DNA of 64,000 bases from Falsiphaeobacter marinintestinus (GTDB lineage Bacteria; Pseudomonadota; Alphaproteobacteria; Rhodobacterales; Rhodobacteraceae): assembly GCF_007923355.1 (NCBI RefSeq), contig NZ_VOGO01000010.1, positions 62,001-126,000 on the forward strand. The letters run 5' to 3'. Below, in pieces: positions 54,963-64,000 of this stretch (its first letter is position 1; every line of letters starts with the position of its first letter). The position numbers were made by a program, and so were the translations under genes. The notes below the pieces were generated by a model. The model was not told the origin of the DNA and did not search any database. It saw only the letters and a list, made by a program, of their open reading frames with translations.

Positions 54963-57217
54963 CAGGCGATATCACAGGCCGCAAGGATGGCCATGTTGAG
55001 GATGTCATTCGCCGTCGCCTGCGTAGAACAGATCTGGATCGGCTTGTTGACCCCGGTCAGGATCGGACCGATCACGGTTGCACCGCCCATCTCTTGCATC
55101 AGTTTGGTCGAAATGCTCGCTGAATGCCGCGCCGGTACGATCAGGATATTGGCGGGGCCGGTCAGTCGTTGAAACGGATAGGCCGATTGGGCCTGCGCAT
55201 TCAGCGCGACATCGACGGTCATTTCGCCTTCGTACTCGAAATCCACGCCACGCCGGTCGAGTACTGACGGGGCAATATGCATTTTTTCCGCTCGCTCCGA
55301 GACCGGGTAACCGAAAGTTGAGAACGACACAAAGGCCACGCGCGGTTCAAGACCAAGATGGCGGGCAACGACGGCGGCATGTTCAGCGATATTGGCCAAA
55401 TCTTCCTCATCTGGCCATTCGTGGACCAGTGTATCGCCAATCAGAACGATCCGTCCCTTATGCAAAAGCGCGGTGATACCGGCTGCGCCGTTCTTGGCAT
55501 CCGCATCAAAGACATGATTGATCCGGTCCAGCGCATAGGCGGATTTACGGGTTGCCCCAGTGACCAACCCGTCGCCGTGGCCATGCGCTAGCATCAACGA
55601 AGCAAAGACGTGCCGGTCACGCGCGGCAAGACGGTGAACGTCTTTCATATCGTGACCACTACGCTGAAGTCGCCGATACAGAAACTCTTTGTACGTATCG
55701 AGATGCTTGGAATTGGCGGCATTCACGATCTCAAGTTCGCGTACGGCATCGCCAAGACCGGCGGCGTCTAGTTTTTGCTTCACATCATCCGAGCGCCCGA
55801 CAACCAGCGCCTTGCCAAAGCCAGATCGCTGATAGGATACGGCAGCACGCAAAACGCGAGGATCGTCGCCCTCGGCAAAGATCATGCGGGCCTGCGCTGC
55901 GCGGGCGCGGGCGTTCATCCCGCGCAGAATATTGGCAGTTGGATCCATCCGCGATTTCAGACCAACCTCATAGGCATCCATGTCGATGATCGGACGGCGG
56001 GCAGCGCCTGTGTCCATTCCTGCCCTTGCCACTGCGGGGGGAATCCGATGGATCAAACGCGGGTCGAACGGGGTTGGTATAATGTAATCCCGGCCAAAGG
56101 TCAGGTTTTTACCGTAGGCCAAAGCAACTTCGTCCGGCACATCTTCGCGTGCCAGAGCTGCAAGAGCGTGCGCGCAAGCGATTTTCATTTCATCGTTGAT
56201 CGCACGGGCGTGGATATCCAACGCGCCACGGAACAAGTAAGGAAAGCCCAGAACGTTGTTGACCTGGTTTGGGTAATCAGACCGGCCTGTGGCCACAATC
56301 GCATCGGGCCGTACTTCGTGCGCGTCCTCTGGCGTAATCTCGGGATCGGGGTTCGCCATTGCGAAAATAACCGGGTTGTCGGCCATGCCTTCAACCATCT
56401 CCGGCGTCAACGCGCCCTTCACCGATACGCCCAGAAACACGTCTGCGTCTTTCATTGCGTCTTCAAGGGACCGTAGATCGGTGTTCACCGCATGGGCCGA
56501 TTTCCACTGGTTCATACCTTCGGTGCGGCCCTGATAGATCACACCCTTGGTATCGCACACGATGCAGTTTTCGTGCCGTGCACCCATATGCTTTAGCAGT
56601 TCGATACAGGCGATACCCGCCGCGCCCGCGCCGTTCAGGACGATCTTGACGTCCTCGATCTTTTTGCCCGACAAGTGCAAGGCATTGATAAGACCAGCGG
56701 CACAGATCACAGCCGTACCGTGCTGGTCGTCGTGGAAGACCGGGATATCCATCTCTTCTTTCAGGCGCTGCTCGATGATGAAACATTCGGGTGCCTTGAT
56801 ATCTTCCAGATTGATCCCGCCAAAAGTCGGGCCCATCAGGCGAACCGCGTTGCAGAACGCGTCCGGATCTTCGGTATCCAGTTCGATATCAATGGAGTTC
56901 ACGTCGGCAAAGCGTTTGAACAGAACTGCCTTGCCTTCCATCACGGGCTTACTGCCCAACGCCCCCAGATTACCAAGCCCCAATACCGCTGTCCCGTTTG
57001 AAATCACGGCCACAAGGTTGCCTTTGTTGGTGTAATCATAGGCCAGTTCGGGGTTTTCAGCGATCGCTTCACACGGAACCGCGACACCCGGAGAATACGC
57101 CAGCGACAAATCCCGCTGTGTGGTCATCGGCACAGTGGCCTGAATCTCGAACTTGCCCGGTGTCGGTTCCAGGTGAAAGGCGAGTGCCTCTTCTTTTGTG
57201 ATTTTGGCTTTGGGCAT
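54962..57217 (-). CDS. maeB: NADP-dependent malic enzyme with phosphotransacetylase-like domain
   Basis: Decarboxylates malate to pyruvate with NADP reduction. The 751-residue protein is the long MaeB form: residues about 1-430 are the malic enzyme (YSPGVAVPCEAIAE; FHDDQHGTA; NGAGAAGIACIELL; ANPDPEI), and residues about 430-751 are a phosphotransacetylase-like domain without known transacetylase activity, thought to mediate acetyl-CoA regulation and oligomerisation. The start lies 139 bp from the divergent mutS. It is coupled to the sugar kinase downstream by TGATG. Confidence 0.95.
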   Translation of the reverse strand: MPKAKITKEEALAFHLEPTPGKFEIQATVPMTTQRDLSLAYSPGVAVPCEAIAENPELAYDYTNKGNLVAVISNGTAVLGLGNLGALGSKPVMEGKAVLFKRFADVNSIDIELDTEDPDAFCNAVRLMGPTFGGINLEDIKAPECFIIEQRLKEEMDIPVFHDDQHGTAVICAAGLINALHLSGKKIEDVKIVLNGAGAAGIACIELLKHMGARHENCIVCDTKGVIYQGRTEGMNQWKSAHAVNTDLRSLEDAMKDADVFLGVSVKGALTPEMVEGMADNPVIFAMANPDPEITPEDAHEVRPDAIVATGRSDYPNQVNNVLGFPYLFRGALDIHARAINDEMKIACAHALAALAREDVPDEVALAYGKNLTFGRDYIIPTPFDPRLIHRIPPAVARAGMDTGAARRPIIDMDAYEVGLKSRMDPTANILRGMNARARAAQARMIFAEGDDPRVLRAAVSYQRSGFGKALVVGRSDDVKQKLDAAGLGDAVRELEIVNAANSKHLDTYKEFLYRRLQRSGHDMKDVHRLAARDRHVFASLMLAHGHGDGLVTGATRKSAYALDRINHVFDADAKNGAAGITALLHKGRIVLIGDTLVHEWPDEEDLANIAEHAAVVARHLGLEPRVAFVSFSTFGYPVSERAEKMHIAPSVLDRRGVDFEYEGEMTVDVALNAQAQSAYPFQRLTGPANILIVPARHSASISTKLMQEMGGATVIGPILTGVNKPIQICSTQATANDILNMAILAACDIA

Positions 57218-57356
57218 CGGTCCGGTGTCTCCTCAGGTCGGCCCCGGCGTCTTACATGACCCGGCAAGAGGTCTCAACGCCCAAGCGTTTTCGTCTTTCG
57301 CCGCAGGCCAGCGATTTGTAAGGTCGCCGCGCATCCGAAGCCCGGGAGAATACCAG

Positions 57357-59996
57357 TTGGCCACAGTCACGCCCATGATGGCGCAGTTTCTCGAAATCAA
57401 GGCCGCGCACGCGGATGCCCTGCTGTTTTACCGCATGGGCGACTTTTACGAGATGTTCTTTGATGATGCCGTCGCAGCCGCCCAAGCGCTGGATATTGCC
57501 CTAACGAAACGTGGAAAACACGATGGCGCCGATATCCCGATGTGCGGCGTCCCGGTCCACGCCGCCGAAGGTTATCTGCTGACGTTGATCCGCAAGGGGT
57601 TCCGCGTTGCCGTCTGCGAACAGCTGGAAAGCCCGGCCGAGGCCAAGAAGCGCGGATACAAATCGGTGGTGAAGCGAGGCGTCGTTCGGCTGGTCACGCC
57701 GGGTACTCTGACTGAAGATGCTTTGCTGAACGCGCGCAGCCACAACTTTCTGGCCGCATACATCGAAATCAGGGATGATGCTGCGTTGGCGTGGTGCGAT
57801 ATTTCTACCGGCGCGTTTCATGTTCTTTCGATGACTCCTGTCCGGTTAAGCCCTGAACTTGCCCGCCTTGCCCCGTCTGAGCTGATCACCACCGAAGCAA
57901 TCGAGACTGAAAGGCACGAATTGGTCTCTGATCTGGGGATTTCGACAACCCCGCTGGCGCGGTCCAGCTTTGACAGTACCGCAGCCGAAAAACGTATTTG
58001 TTCCCTGTTTGGTGTTAGCGCGCTTGATGCCTTTGGCTCTTTCACCCGCGCCGAAGTTTCGGCTATGGGCGCCCTGATCGATTATCTGGACCTGACCCAA
58101 AAGGGCAAATTGCCACTCTTGCGCACGCCGCAACGCGAGGCGGTCGATCATGTGGTTCAGATCGACGCCGCAACCCGCCGCAACCTCGAACTGACCCGAT
58201 CTCTGTCTGGTGGACGGCCCGGTTCATTGTTGTCGGTCATCGACCGGACAGTCACGCCCGGAGGCGCCCGCCTTCTGGAACAGCGACTGTCCAGTCCCTC
58301 GCGCCATTTGCCCACGATCAATGGGCGGCTTGAGGCCATCAGTTTCTGCATCGATAACTCGCGCCTGTCCGAAGATCTGCGGTCTGCGTTGCGGAAAACA
58401 CCCGATCTGGACCGCGCGCTGTCGCGACTGTCCCTTGACCGGGGCGGTCCTCGTGATCTGGCCGCGATCCGAAACGGTTTAATTCAGGCGCAGGACATTG
58501 CCGAACTCTGCGCACAACAAGATCTGCCCGAAGCTTTGGCGGACGCCACTCGCGTCCTGACCGGTTTTGACGACCTTTGCGATCTGCTTGATTCAGCTCT
58601 TGTCGCCGAACCGCCGCTTTTGGCCCGCGATGGCGGATTCATCGCCCCCGGATACAATGCTGAGCTGGACGACGCCCGTGCTTTGCGCGACGACGGCCGG
58701 TCGGTTGTGGCGGCTTTTCAGAAGCAATATGCCGAACATTCCGGCATCGCCTCTCTGAAAATCAAACACAACAACGTGCTGGGCTACTTCATCGAAACCA
58801 CAGCAACCCATGCAGAAAAGATGTTGTCGCAACCGCTGTCTGACACCTACATTCACCGCCAGACCACTGCCAATCAAGTGCGGTTTACCACCGTTGAACT
58901 CAGCGAAATCGAAACCCGGATTTTGAACGCGGGAAACCTAGCGTTAGAGATTGAAAAGCGTCTCTATTCAGCGCTTTCCGAAGCTATTCTGGCAACCGCC
59001 GCCCGCCTGAACGCCGCTGCGCGCGGATTGGCCGTCCTTGATCTTGCGTCTGCGCTGGCGGACCTTGCCCGCTCTGAGAACTGGTGCCGACCAAAGGTAA
59101 CCGACAATCGCGCATTCCAGATCATCGGGGGCAGACATCCCGTTGTCGAACATGCCCTGCGTCAACAGTCAGGCAACAGTTTTGTCGCCAATGATTGCGA
59201 TCTGAGTGCCGACAAAGGCGCAGAAATATGGTTGCTGACCGGCCCGAACATGGCTGGTAAATCGACATTCCTGCGCCAGAATGCGCTGATTGCTCTTCTG
59301 GCGCAAATGGGCAGCTACGTACCTGCAGATCAGGCCGAAATCGGGATCGTTAGCCAGTTGTTCAGCCGGGTCGGGGCTTCGGACGATCTGGCCCGCGGTC
59401 GATCAACCTTCATGGTGGAAATGGTCGAAACTGCCGCCATTCTGAACCAGGCTGATGACCGCGCACTTGTGATCCTGGATGAAATCGGACGCGGCACGGC
59501 AACCTATGATGGTCTTTCCATTGCGTGGGCCACTCTGGAACATCTGCACGAAACCAACCGTTGCCGCGCCTTATTTGCCACCCACTACCACGAACTCACA
59601 ACTCTGGCCGGAAAGCTCGCAGGGGTAGAGAACGCGACTGTCGCGGTCAAAGACTGGGATGGCGAGATCATTTTTCTGCACGAAGTCCGCAAAGGCGCGG
59701 CTGACCGGTCTTATGGTGTGCAAGTCGCGCAACTCGCCGGATTGCCTACTTCGGTTGTTGAGCGGGCCCGCGTGGTGCTGGACGCACTTGAAAAAGGCGA
59801 ACGCGAGGGCGGATCGACCCAAAAGGCATTGATTGACGATCTACCGCTGTTTTCGATCCAGTCCACCGCGCCGCCGCCGCCACCGGCAAAACCATCCGCC
59901 GTTGTTTCACTATTGGATGATGTTCATCCTGACGAACTCACGCCACGCGCAGCGTTGGAAATGCTTTACAAACTGAAAGAGGCGGCCAGATCCTGA
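57357..59996 (+). CDS. mutS: DNA mismatch repair protein MutS
   Basis: Recognises mispaired bases and small loops and starts mismatch repair. The 879-residue protein has the mismatch-contact motif YRMGDFYEMFFDDA (Phe-Tyr-Glu), the connector and lever domains, and the ATPase with Walker A LTGPNMAGKSTFLRQ, ASDDLARGRSTFMVEM, Walker B LVILDEIGRGTATYDG, and FATHYHEL. A TTG start at 57357 (MATVTPMMAQFLEI) is used because GGGAGA lies nine bases upstream; the longer frame to 57198 overlaps the divergent maeB start. mutL is not adjacent. Confidence 0.97.
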   Translation: MATVTPMMAQFLEIKAAHADALLFYRMGDFYEMFFDDAVAAAQALDIALTKRGKHDGADIPMCGVPVHAAEGYLLTLIRKGFRVAVCEQLESPAEAKKRGYKSVVKRGVVRLVTPGTLTEDALLNARSHNFLAAYIEIRDDAALAWCDISTGAFHVLSMTPVRLSPELARLAPSELITTEAIETERHELVSDLGISTTPLARSSFDSTAAEKRICSLFGVSALDAFGSFTRAEVSAMGALIDYLDLTQKGKLPLLRTPQREAVDHVVQIDAATRRNLELTRSLSGGRPGSLLSVIDRTVTPGGARLLEQRLSSPSRHLPTINGRLEAISFCIDNSRLSEDLRSALRKTPDLDRALSRLSLDRGGPRDLAAIRNGLIQAQDIAELCAQQDLPEALADATRVLTGFDDLCDLLDSALVAEPPLLARDGGFIAPGYNAELDDARALRDDGRSVVAAFQKQYAEHSGIASLKIKHNNVLGYFIETTATHAEKMLSQPLSDTYIHRQTTANQVRFTTVELSEIETRILNAGNLALEIEKRLYSALSEAILATAARLNAAARGLAVLDLASALADLARSENWCRPKVTDNRAFQIIGGRHPVVEHALRQQSGNSFVANDCDLSADKGAEIWLLTGPNMAGKSTFLRQNALIALLAQMGSYVPADQAEIGIVSQLFSRVGASDDLARGRSTFMVEMVETAAILNQADDRALVILDEIGRGTATYDGLSIAWATLEHLHETNRCRALFATHYHELTTLAGKLAGVENATVAVKDWDGEIIFLHEVRKGAADRSYGVQVAQLAGLPTSVVERARVVLDALEKGEREGGSTQKALIDDLPLFSIQSTAPPPPPAKPSAVVSLLDDVHPDELTPRAALEMLYKLKEAARS

Positions 59997-59999
59997 CCG

Positions 60000-60040
60000 C
60001 CCCTGCTTCTTTCTTGTTCCAAATACCCTTGCCGAAGGCA
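60000..60040 (-). repeat. Intergenic 3'-end repeat, copy B
   Basis: The 41-base partner of copy A (37 identical positions). On the minus strand: hairpin TGCCTTCGGCA, then AGGGTATTT, then ACAAGAAAGAAGC. It begins 22 bases after the grpE stop, filling most of the gap between the convergent mutS and grpE. Confidence 0.85.
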
Positions 60041-60062
60041 CTTGTCCTTCAGCGCAGGCTCA

Positions 60063-60626
60063 TCACGATGCCGGGGTTGAAGAGACGCCGACCTGCGCCG
60101 GGCGCAACAATCTGTCGTGCAACATGAACCCTTCGGCCGCAACTTGGATAATTTCACCCGCCACCGTACCGGGAACAGGGGCCTCGAACATTGCCTGATG
60201 AAACTGTGGGTCAAACTTGTCGCCGATTTGGGGCGAAATAACCTCAACTCCATGCTTTCCGAACACGTTCAAAAGCTCGCGCATTGTCAGCTCGATCCCT
60301 TCGATCAACGCCCCGGCGACTTCTTTCTGTTCATCTGAAGCTGCTTCCAGAGCACGCTTCATGTTGTCATAGACCGGCAGCACGTCTCGCGCCAGTTTCG
60401 ATCCACCATACTGCTCAGCATCCCGGCGCGATTTGTCGGCCCGTTTGCGTGCGTTTTCGGCGTCGGCCAATGCGCGCATAAACCGGTCCTTCAACTCATC
60501 CCGCTCGGCGCGGAGAGCATCCAGTTCCAGTTCGTCGTCGCTGAACTCTTCCAGTTCATCGGCCATTTCTTCCGCCTCGGCGTCAGAAATATCATCCAGG
60601 AAATCGTTTTCTTTCCGCTCTGCCAT
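60063..60626 (-). CDS. grpE: Nucleotide exchange factor GrpE
   Basis: Releases ADP from DnaK to reset the chaperone cycle. The 187-residue protein has a long acidic coiled N-terminal helix (about residues 10-95), RYADAENARKRADK-type helix seen here as ADAENARKRADKSRRDAEQYG, and a C-terminal beta domain with VYDNMKRAL, FDPQFHQAMFE, and the closing GFMLHDRLLRPAQVGVS. It follows hrcA by ten bases and is not linked to dnaK here. Confidence 0.95.
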   Translation of the reverse strand: MAERKENDFLDDISDAEAEEMADELEEFSDDELELDALRAERDELKDRFMRALADAENARKRADKSRRDAEQYGGSKLARDVLPVYDNMKRALEAASDEQKEVAGALIEGIELTMRELLNVFGKHGVEVISPQIGDKFDPQFHQAMFEAPVPGTVAGEIIQVAAEGFMLHDRLLRPAQVGVSSTPAS

Positions 60627-60636
60627 CTTTCTACCT

Positions 60637-61704
60637 CTAGCTCCGGTCAGAGATCAACTTTCCGACCAGCTGTGCCGTATAATCCACGATCGGCACGATC
60701 TTTCCATAATTCAGCCGGGTCGGGCCAATGACCCCGATCGCACCGACAATCTTTCGATCAGCGTTCATATAAGGAGACACGACCAAAGAGGAACCCGAAA
60801 GTGAAAAAAGTTTGTTCTCTGAGCCGATAAAAATCCGCACACCATCGCCGTCTTCGGTCAGATCCAGGAACTCGGCAATATCCTGCTTGCGCTCAAGGTC
60901 GTCAAAAAGACTACGGATCCGTTCCAGTTCTTCTTCGCCCGACTCATTTGCTCCAAGCAGATTCGACCGCCCCCGGACAATCAAACGCGCCGAGTCGGAT
61001 TCTTCGTCCTCCCAGGCCGCCATTCCGCTTTCGACCATCTGCTGTGCCAACGTATCTATTTCCTGACGACGGTTTGCGATCTCGCGCTGTATCACGCCGC
61101 GGATTTCACTTAGCGTCCGTCCTTCGATCAGTGCATTCAGGAAATTCGCGGCTTCGCGCATCGAACTGGGAGTTTGCCCAGGCGGAGGTGTAAAAAGACG
61201 GTTTTCGACATGGCCGTCGGAAAAAACCAGAACAACCAACGCACGATCCTGGGCCAGAGACACAAATTCGATATGCCTGATTTCAGCTTCGTGCTTGGGT
61301 GTCAGAACCAAAGACGCTCCTTGGGTCACACCTGACAAGGCAGCACCAACCCGGTCCAGCATACCGCCCACGTCGGCCGTGTTGCTGCCAAGTGTGGCGT
61401 CTATTCTTTGGCGATCGCTGTCGTCAAGATCGCCAACCTCAAGCAATCCATCCACAAACATCCGCAAGCCCATCTGAGTCGGAATGCGTCCGGCACTAAT
61501 GTGCGGACTGTTCAAAAGGCCAAGAAACTCAAGATCCTGCATCACATTGCGGATCGTCGCGGCACTGACCTTTTCGCTCATCGCACGGGTCAAAGTACGG
61601 CTGCCCACAGGATCACCGCTATCCAGATACGATTCAACCACGCGCCGGAAAACCTCGCGCGAGCGATCGTTCATTTCATCCAATAGTTTCGTCGCATCGT
61701 TCAT
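60637..61704 (-). CDS. hrcA: Heat-inducible transcription repressor HrcA
   Basis: Repressor of class I heat-shock genes (CIRCE regulon, usually groESL). The 355-residue protein has an N-terminal winged helix (RSREVFRRVVESYLDSGDPVG in parts; SAATIRNVMQDLEFLGLL; HISAGRIPT) and the HrcA ligand-like C-terminal domain. ATG 61704 (MNDATKLLDEM) follows AAGGG; an earlier in-frame start is unlikely. No CIRCE palindrome is visible upstream, so autoregulation through CIRCE is not supported. It precedes grpE on the same strand. Confidence 0.95.
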   Translation of the reverse strand: MNDATKLLDEMNDRSREVFRRVVESYLDSGDPVGSRTLTRAMSEKVSAATIRNVMQDLEFLGLLNSPHISAGRIPTQMGLRMFVDGLLEVGDLDDSDRQRIDATLGSNTADVGGMLDRVGAALSGVTQGASLVLTPKHEAEIRHIEFVSLAQDRALVVLVFSDGHVENRLFTPPPGQTPSSMREAANFLNALIEGRTLSEIRGVIQREIANRRQEIDTLAQQMVESGMAAWEDEESDSARLIVRGRSNLLGANESGEEELERIRSLFDDLERKQDIAEFLDLTEDGDGVRIFIGSENKLFSLSGSSLVVSPYMNADRKIVGAIGVIGPTRLNYGKIVPIVDYTAQLVGKLISDRS

Positions 61705-61729
61705 ATGCGCTACCCTTGGCGGAACTGCC

Positions 61730-61757
61730 ATTAAAGACCACGTCGCACAAAGGTCAA
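61730..61757 (-). promoter_or_regulatory. Promoter of hrcA-grpE
   Basis: Minus-strand TTGACC and TTTAAT separated by 16 bases, ending 25 bases before the hrcA ATG. It looks like a housekeeping sigma70 promoter. The divergent rph promoter must share the same 114 bp. Confidence 0.45.
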
Positions 61758-61818
61758 TCGGGGTTGCATCATCGCCTGACCCAACTGTATCCCCCCCGCA
61801 AGCAACAAAGGATTTCCA

Positions 61819-62532
61819 ATGCGACCTTCAGGACGAGAATTAAGCGAAATGCGCTCGGTTTCAATCGAGACTGGTGTGACCAAACATGCCGAAGGGTCGT
61901 GCATGATTAAGGTCGGCGACACCCATGTGTTGTGCACCGCCACTCTGGAAGAGCGTGTACCGCCCTTTATCAAGGGATCAGGCCTTGGCTGGGTCACGGC
62001 GGAATACGGGATGCTTCCACGCGCAACCAACACACGGATGCGGCGCGAAGCCGCAGCAGGCAAGCAAGGCGGCCGCACTGTTGAAATTCAGCGCCTGATC
62101 GGACGGTCATTGCGTGCTGGCGTTGATCGCGTCGCCTTGGGCGAGCGTCAAATCACGATCGACTGCGATGTGATTCAGGCCGACGGTGGAACACGGTGCG
62201 CAGCGATCACAGGCGGATGGGTTGCTTTGCGGTTGGCTGTAAACAAGCTGATGAAGGCCGGAGTCGTTATCTCGGACCCGCTTCTTGATCCTGTCGCCGC
62301 CGTAAGCTGTGGTATCTATGCGGGTCAGCCAGTTCTGGATCTCGATTACCCAGAAGACAGTGAAGCCGGCGTTGACGGAAACTTCATCATGACCGGATCC
62401 AAGCAGCTGATCGAAGTTCAGATGTCAGCCGAAGGGTCGATTTTCTCTCGTGATCAGATGAATCAACTGATGGATCTTGCCGAAAAAGGCGTTGGTGAAC
62501 TGGTCGGCGCGCAAAAGGCAGCAACGGCATGA
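61819..62532 (+). CDS. rph: Ribonuclease PH
   Basis: Phosphorolytic 3' exonuclease that trims tRNA precursors. The 237-residue protein has [64 protein letters not shown] (phosphate binding), [13 protein letters not shown], and [14 protein letters not shown] precedes the ATG. The stop overlaps the rdgB start (ATGA). Full length, so not the frameshifted form known from E. coli K-12. Confidence 0.98.
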   Translation: MRPSGRELSEMRSVSIETGVTKHAEGSCMIKVGDTHVLCTATLEERVPPFIKGSGLGWVTAEYGMLPRATNTRMRREAAAGKQGGRTVEIQRLIGRSLRAGVDRVALGERQITIDCDVIQADGGTRCAAITGGWVALRLAVNKLMKAGVVISDPLLDPVAAVSCGIYAGQPVLDLDYPEDSEAGVDGNFIMTGSKQLIEVQMSAEGSIFSRDQMNQLMDLAEKGVGELVGAQKAATA

Positions 62533-63140
62533 CCCGAAAATTCTCGGGCGACCGGCTTTTGATCGCCACGCACAACAAAGGCAAGCTTGAGGAGATGGAG
62601 CATCTTCTCAAGCCCTTTGGCGTGTCAGTTGTCGGGGCAGCCGAGATGGATTTGCCCGAGCCGGAAGAAACCGAAGACACATTTGTCGGCAATGCCCGGA
62701 TCAAGGCCCATGCTGCCGCAAAAGCAACGGGATTGCCCGCGCTGTCAGATGATTCCGGGATCACCATTGACGCTTTGGGCGGTGCCCCTGGCGTTTACAC
62801 GGCAGATTGGGCCGAAACCCCCAACGGTCGCGACTTTGTCATGGCGATGACCCGCGCACATGATGAGCTTGAGGCAAAAAACGCGCCGCACCCTCGGTTC
62901 GCCCAATTCCGATGCACCTTGGTGTTGGCATGGCCCGATGGGCACGACGAAGCATTTGAAGGCGTGATGCCTGGCCACTTGGTCTGGCCCATGCGCGGTG
63001 ACAACGGGTTTGGGTATGATCCGATGTTTGTTCCCGAAGGCTTTGACATTACGTTCGCCGAGATGGACCGCTGGGAAAAAAACAAGATCAGTCACCGGGC
63101 TCGCGCGGTGAAGCAGTTCATAGCAGGCTGTTTTGGCTGA
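62529..63140 (+). CDS. rdgB: XTP/dITP diphosphatase RdgB
   Basis: Hydrolyses deaminated purine triphosphates (dITP, XTP) and so protects DNA. The 203-residue Ham1 protein begins with [14 protein letters not shown], and has [23 protein letters not shown] in parts, [11 protein letters not shown], and the C-terminal [22 protein letters not shown]. Start overlaps rph by ATGA; stop overlaps the hemW start by eight bases. Confidence 0.97.
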   Translation: MTRKFSGDRLLIATHNKGKLEEMEHLLKPFGVSVVGAAEMDLPEPEETEDTFVGNARIKAHAAAKATGLPALSDDSGITIDALGGAPGVYTADWAETPNGRDFVMAMTRAHDELEAKNAPHPRFAQFRCTLVLAWPDGHDEAFEGVMPGHLVWPMRGDNGFGYDPMFVPEGFDITFAEMDRWEKNKISHRARAVKQFIAGCFG

Positions 63141-64000
63141 AGATTGGAAAAACGGAGGCTTCGGCCTTTATGTGCATTGGCCATTCTGTCAGGCCAAATG
63201 CCCCTATTGTGATTTCAACAGCCACGTCGCTCGCGAAATCGATGAAACTGTCTGGATTAGAGCCTATTTGTCCGAAATAGAGCGTGTTGCAGGCGAGACA
63301 CCCGACCGCCTTTTGAACTCGATCTTCTTTGGTGGCGGCACGCCAAGTCTGATGCACCCGGACACAGTTGCGGCGGTCATCGAAGCCGCGCGGCTGCACT
63401 GGACCTTTGCCAATGACATCGAGATCACATTAGAGGCCAACCCGGGATCAGCCGAAGCTGGTCGTTTTCTGGGGTACCGGGACGCAGGCGTTAACCGTGT
63501 GTCGATGGGCTTTCAGGCGATGAACGATGCAGATCTAAAGCGGTTAGGTCGAATTCACTCGGTGAACGACGCATTGTCGGCTTTCGATGTTGCTCGTAGC
63601 TGCTTTGATAGGGTCAGTTTCGACCTGATTTATGCTCGGCAAGACCAGACTCTACAGGCATGGGAATCCGAGCTTGAAAAGGCTCTAAACCTGTCTGTTG
63701 ACCATCTTTCACTTTATCAGCTGACTGTCGAAGATGGCACCGCTTTTGGTGATCGTTACGCCGCGGGTAAACTGCGCGGCCTACCCGATGACGATCGTGC
63801 CGCAGACATGTATCTTCTTACCCAAGACATCTGCGACTCCTACGATATGCCTGCTTATGAGATATCAAACCACGCCCGGCTCGGCACGGAGTCCCGGCAC
63901 AACCTGATCTATTGGAAATACGGCGACTACGCAGGCATCGGGCCCGGCGCACATGGGCGGTTAACCTTGAACGGAAAACGTTTCGCGACAGAGTGCCCTA
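63133..64000 (+). CDS. hemW: Radical SAM heme chaperone HemW (partial)
   Basis: Radical SAM protein related to coproporphyrinogen III oxidase HemN; family knowledge now treats HemW as a heme-binding chaperone. About 289 codons are visible and the C terminus is cut by the window edge. Motifs: LYVHWPFCQAKCPYCDFNSH with the CxxxCxxC iron-sulfur cluster, FFGGGTPSLM, ITLEANPGSAE, GVNRVSMGFQA, LSLYQLTVEDGT and YEISNHAR. A TTG start at 63133, overlapping rdgB, gives the family N terminus [17 protein letters not shown]. rdgB-hemW is a common pair. Confidence 0.93.
   Translation, partial: MAEDWKNGGFGLYVHWPFCQAKCPYCDFNSHVAREIDETVWIRAYLSEIERVAGETPDRLLNSIFFGGGTPSLMHPDTVAAVIEAARLHWTFANDIEITLEANPGSAEAGRFLGYRDAGVNRVSMGFQAMNDADLKRLGRIHSVNDALSAFDVARSCFDRVSFDLIYARQDQTLQAWESELEKALNLSVDHLSLYQLTVEDGTAFGDRYAAGKLRGLPDDDRAADMYLLTQDICDSYDMPAYEISNHARLGTESRHNLIYWKYGDYAGIGPGAHGRLTLNGKRFATECP

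Noticed and set aside
57198-57356. Longer MutS N terminus
   Set aside because: The extension overlaps the divergent maeB start and has no family similarity; TTG 57357 has the ribosome site and the family N terminus.
61705-61818. CIRCE operator for HrcA
   Set aside because: No TTAGCACTC / GAGTGCTAA palindrome is present in the hrcA-rph gap or before grpE, dnaK or dnaJ.

Overview
The window is chromosomal DNA from an alphaproteobacterium of the family Rhodobacteraceae, most likely the marine Roseobacter group. This rests on protein sequence character and gene order: hemD-mitofilin-hemY divergent from tsaD-gpsA, ppiC-argJ-mutT divergent from secA, rimP-nusA-ylxR/Q-infB, and a NaChBac-type sodium channel. 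No genus is assigned. Genes are tightly packed, there are many 1-8 bp start/stop overlaps, and no gene-free stretch exceeds about 230 bases. I saw no prophage, insertion sequence, CRISPR array, rRNA or tRNA.

Layout. 1-3460 (minus): flagellar flgK (cut by the window edge), flgE and motB. 3556-7239 (minus): hemY-like TPR protein, bacterial mitofilin (Mic60 homologue) and hemD. 7314-10063 (plus): tsaD, gpsA, a YciI-like protein and an EVE-domain protein, meeting alkB head-on. 10884-15433 (plus): dnaK, dnaJ, an acetyltransferase and radC. 15439-20828 (minus): an exported OmpA/phosphate-binding-like fusion, an exported protein of unknown function and secA. 21003-23821 (plus): parvulin, argJ, mutT and a 44-residue small protein. 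23955-29334 (minus): infB, ylxR/ylxQ fusion, nusA and rimP, behind a promoter plus strong terminator that look like an attenuating leader. 29530-31343 (minus): a short solute-binding-like protein coupled to prolyl iminopeptidase. 31393-36391: ubiG, the comF-grxC-nitrilase-marR operon, an NDUFAF5-like protein and hemH. 36464-40698: small exported protein, two L,D-transpeptidases around a CAP-domain lipoprotein, a sodium channel and an rRNA methyltransferase. 40884-44563: a paired ABC exporter preceded by a 10-codon leader ORF and competing RNA stems. 44771-49797: cca, two Nudix hydrolases, hslO, and a response-regulator phosphatase opposite an Hpt protein. 49804-64000: ilvA, argG, a sulfotransferase-like protein with an 18-codon upstream ORF, periplasmic msrA, a PfkB sugar kinase, maeB, mutS, grpE, hrcA, rph, rdgB and hemW (cut by the window edge).

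Most genes are housekeeping: protein folding (dnaK/J, grpE, hrcA, hslO, secA, ppiC), translation (IF-2, NusA, RimP, TsaD, CCA enzyme, RNase PH), heme synthesis (hemD, hemY, hemH, hemW), repair and nucleotide-pool cleaning (mutS, alkB, mutT, rdgB) and central metabolism (argJ, argG, ilvA, maeB, gpsA).

The less ordinary signals are regulatory or small. The best are the leader ORF with mutually exclusive stems before the ABC exporter, the promoter-terminator leader before rimP, a strongly initiated 18-codon ORF overlapping the sulfotransferase-like gene, a 28-29 bp element shared by the flgE and motB upstream regions, a three-copy 3'-end intergenic repeat, and several small proteins. None of these was checked against a database.
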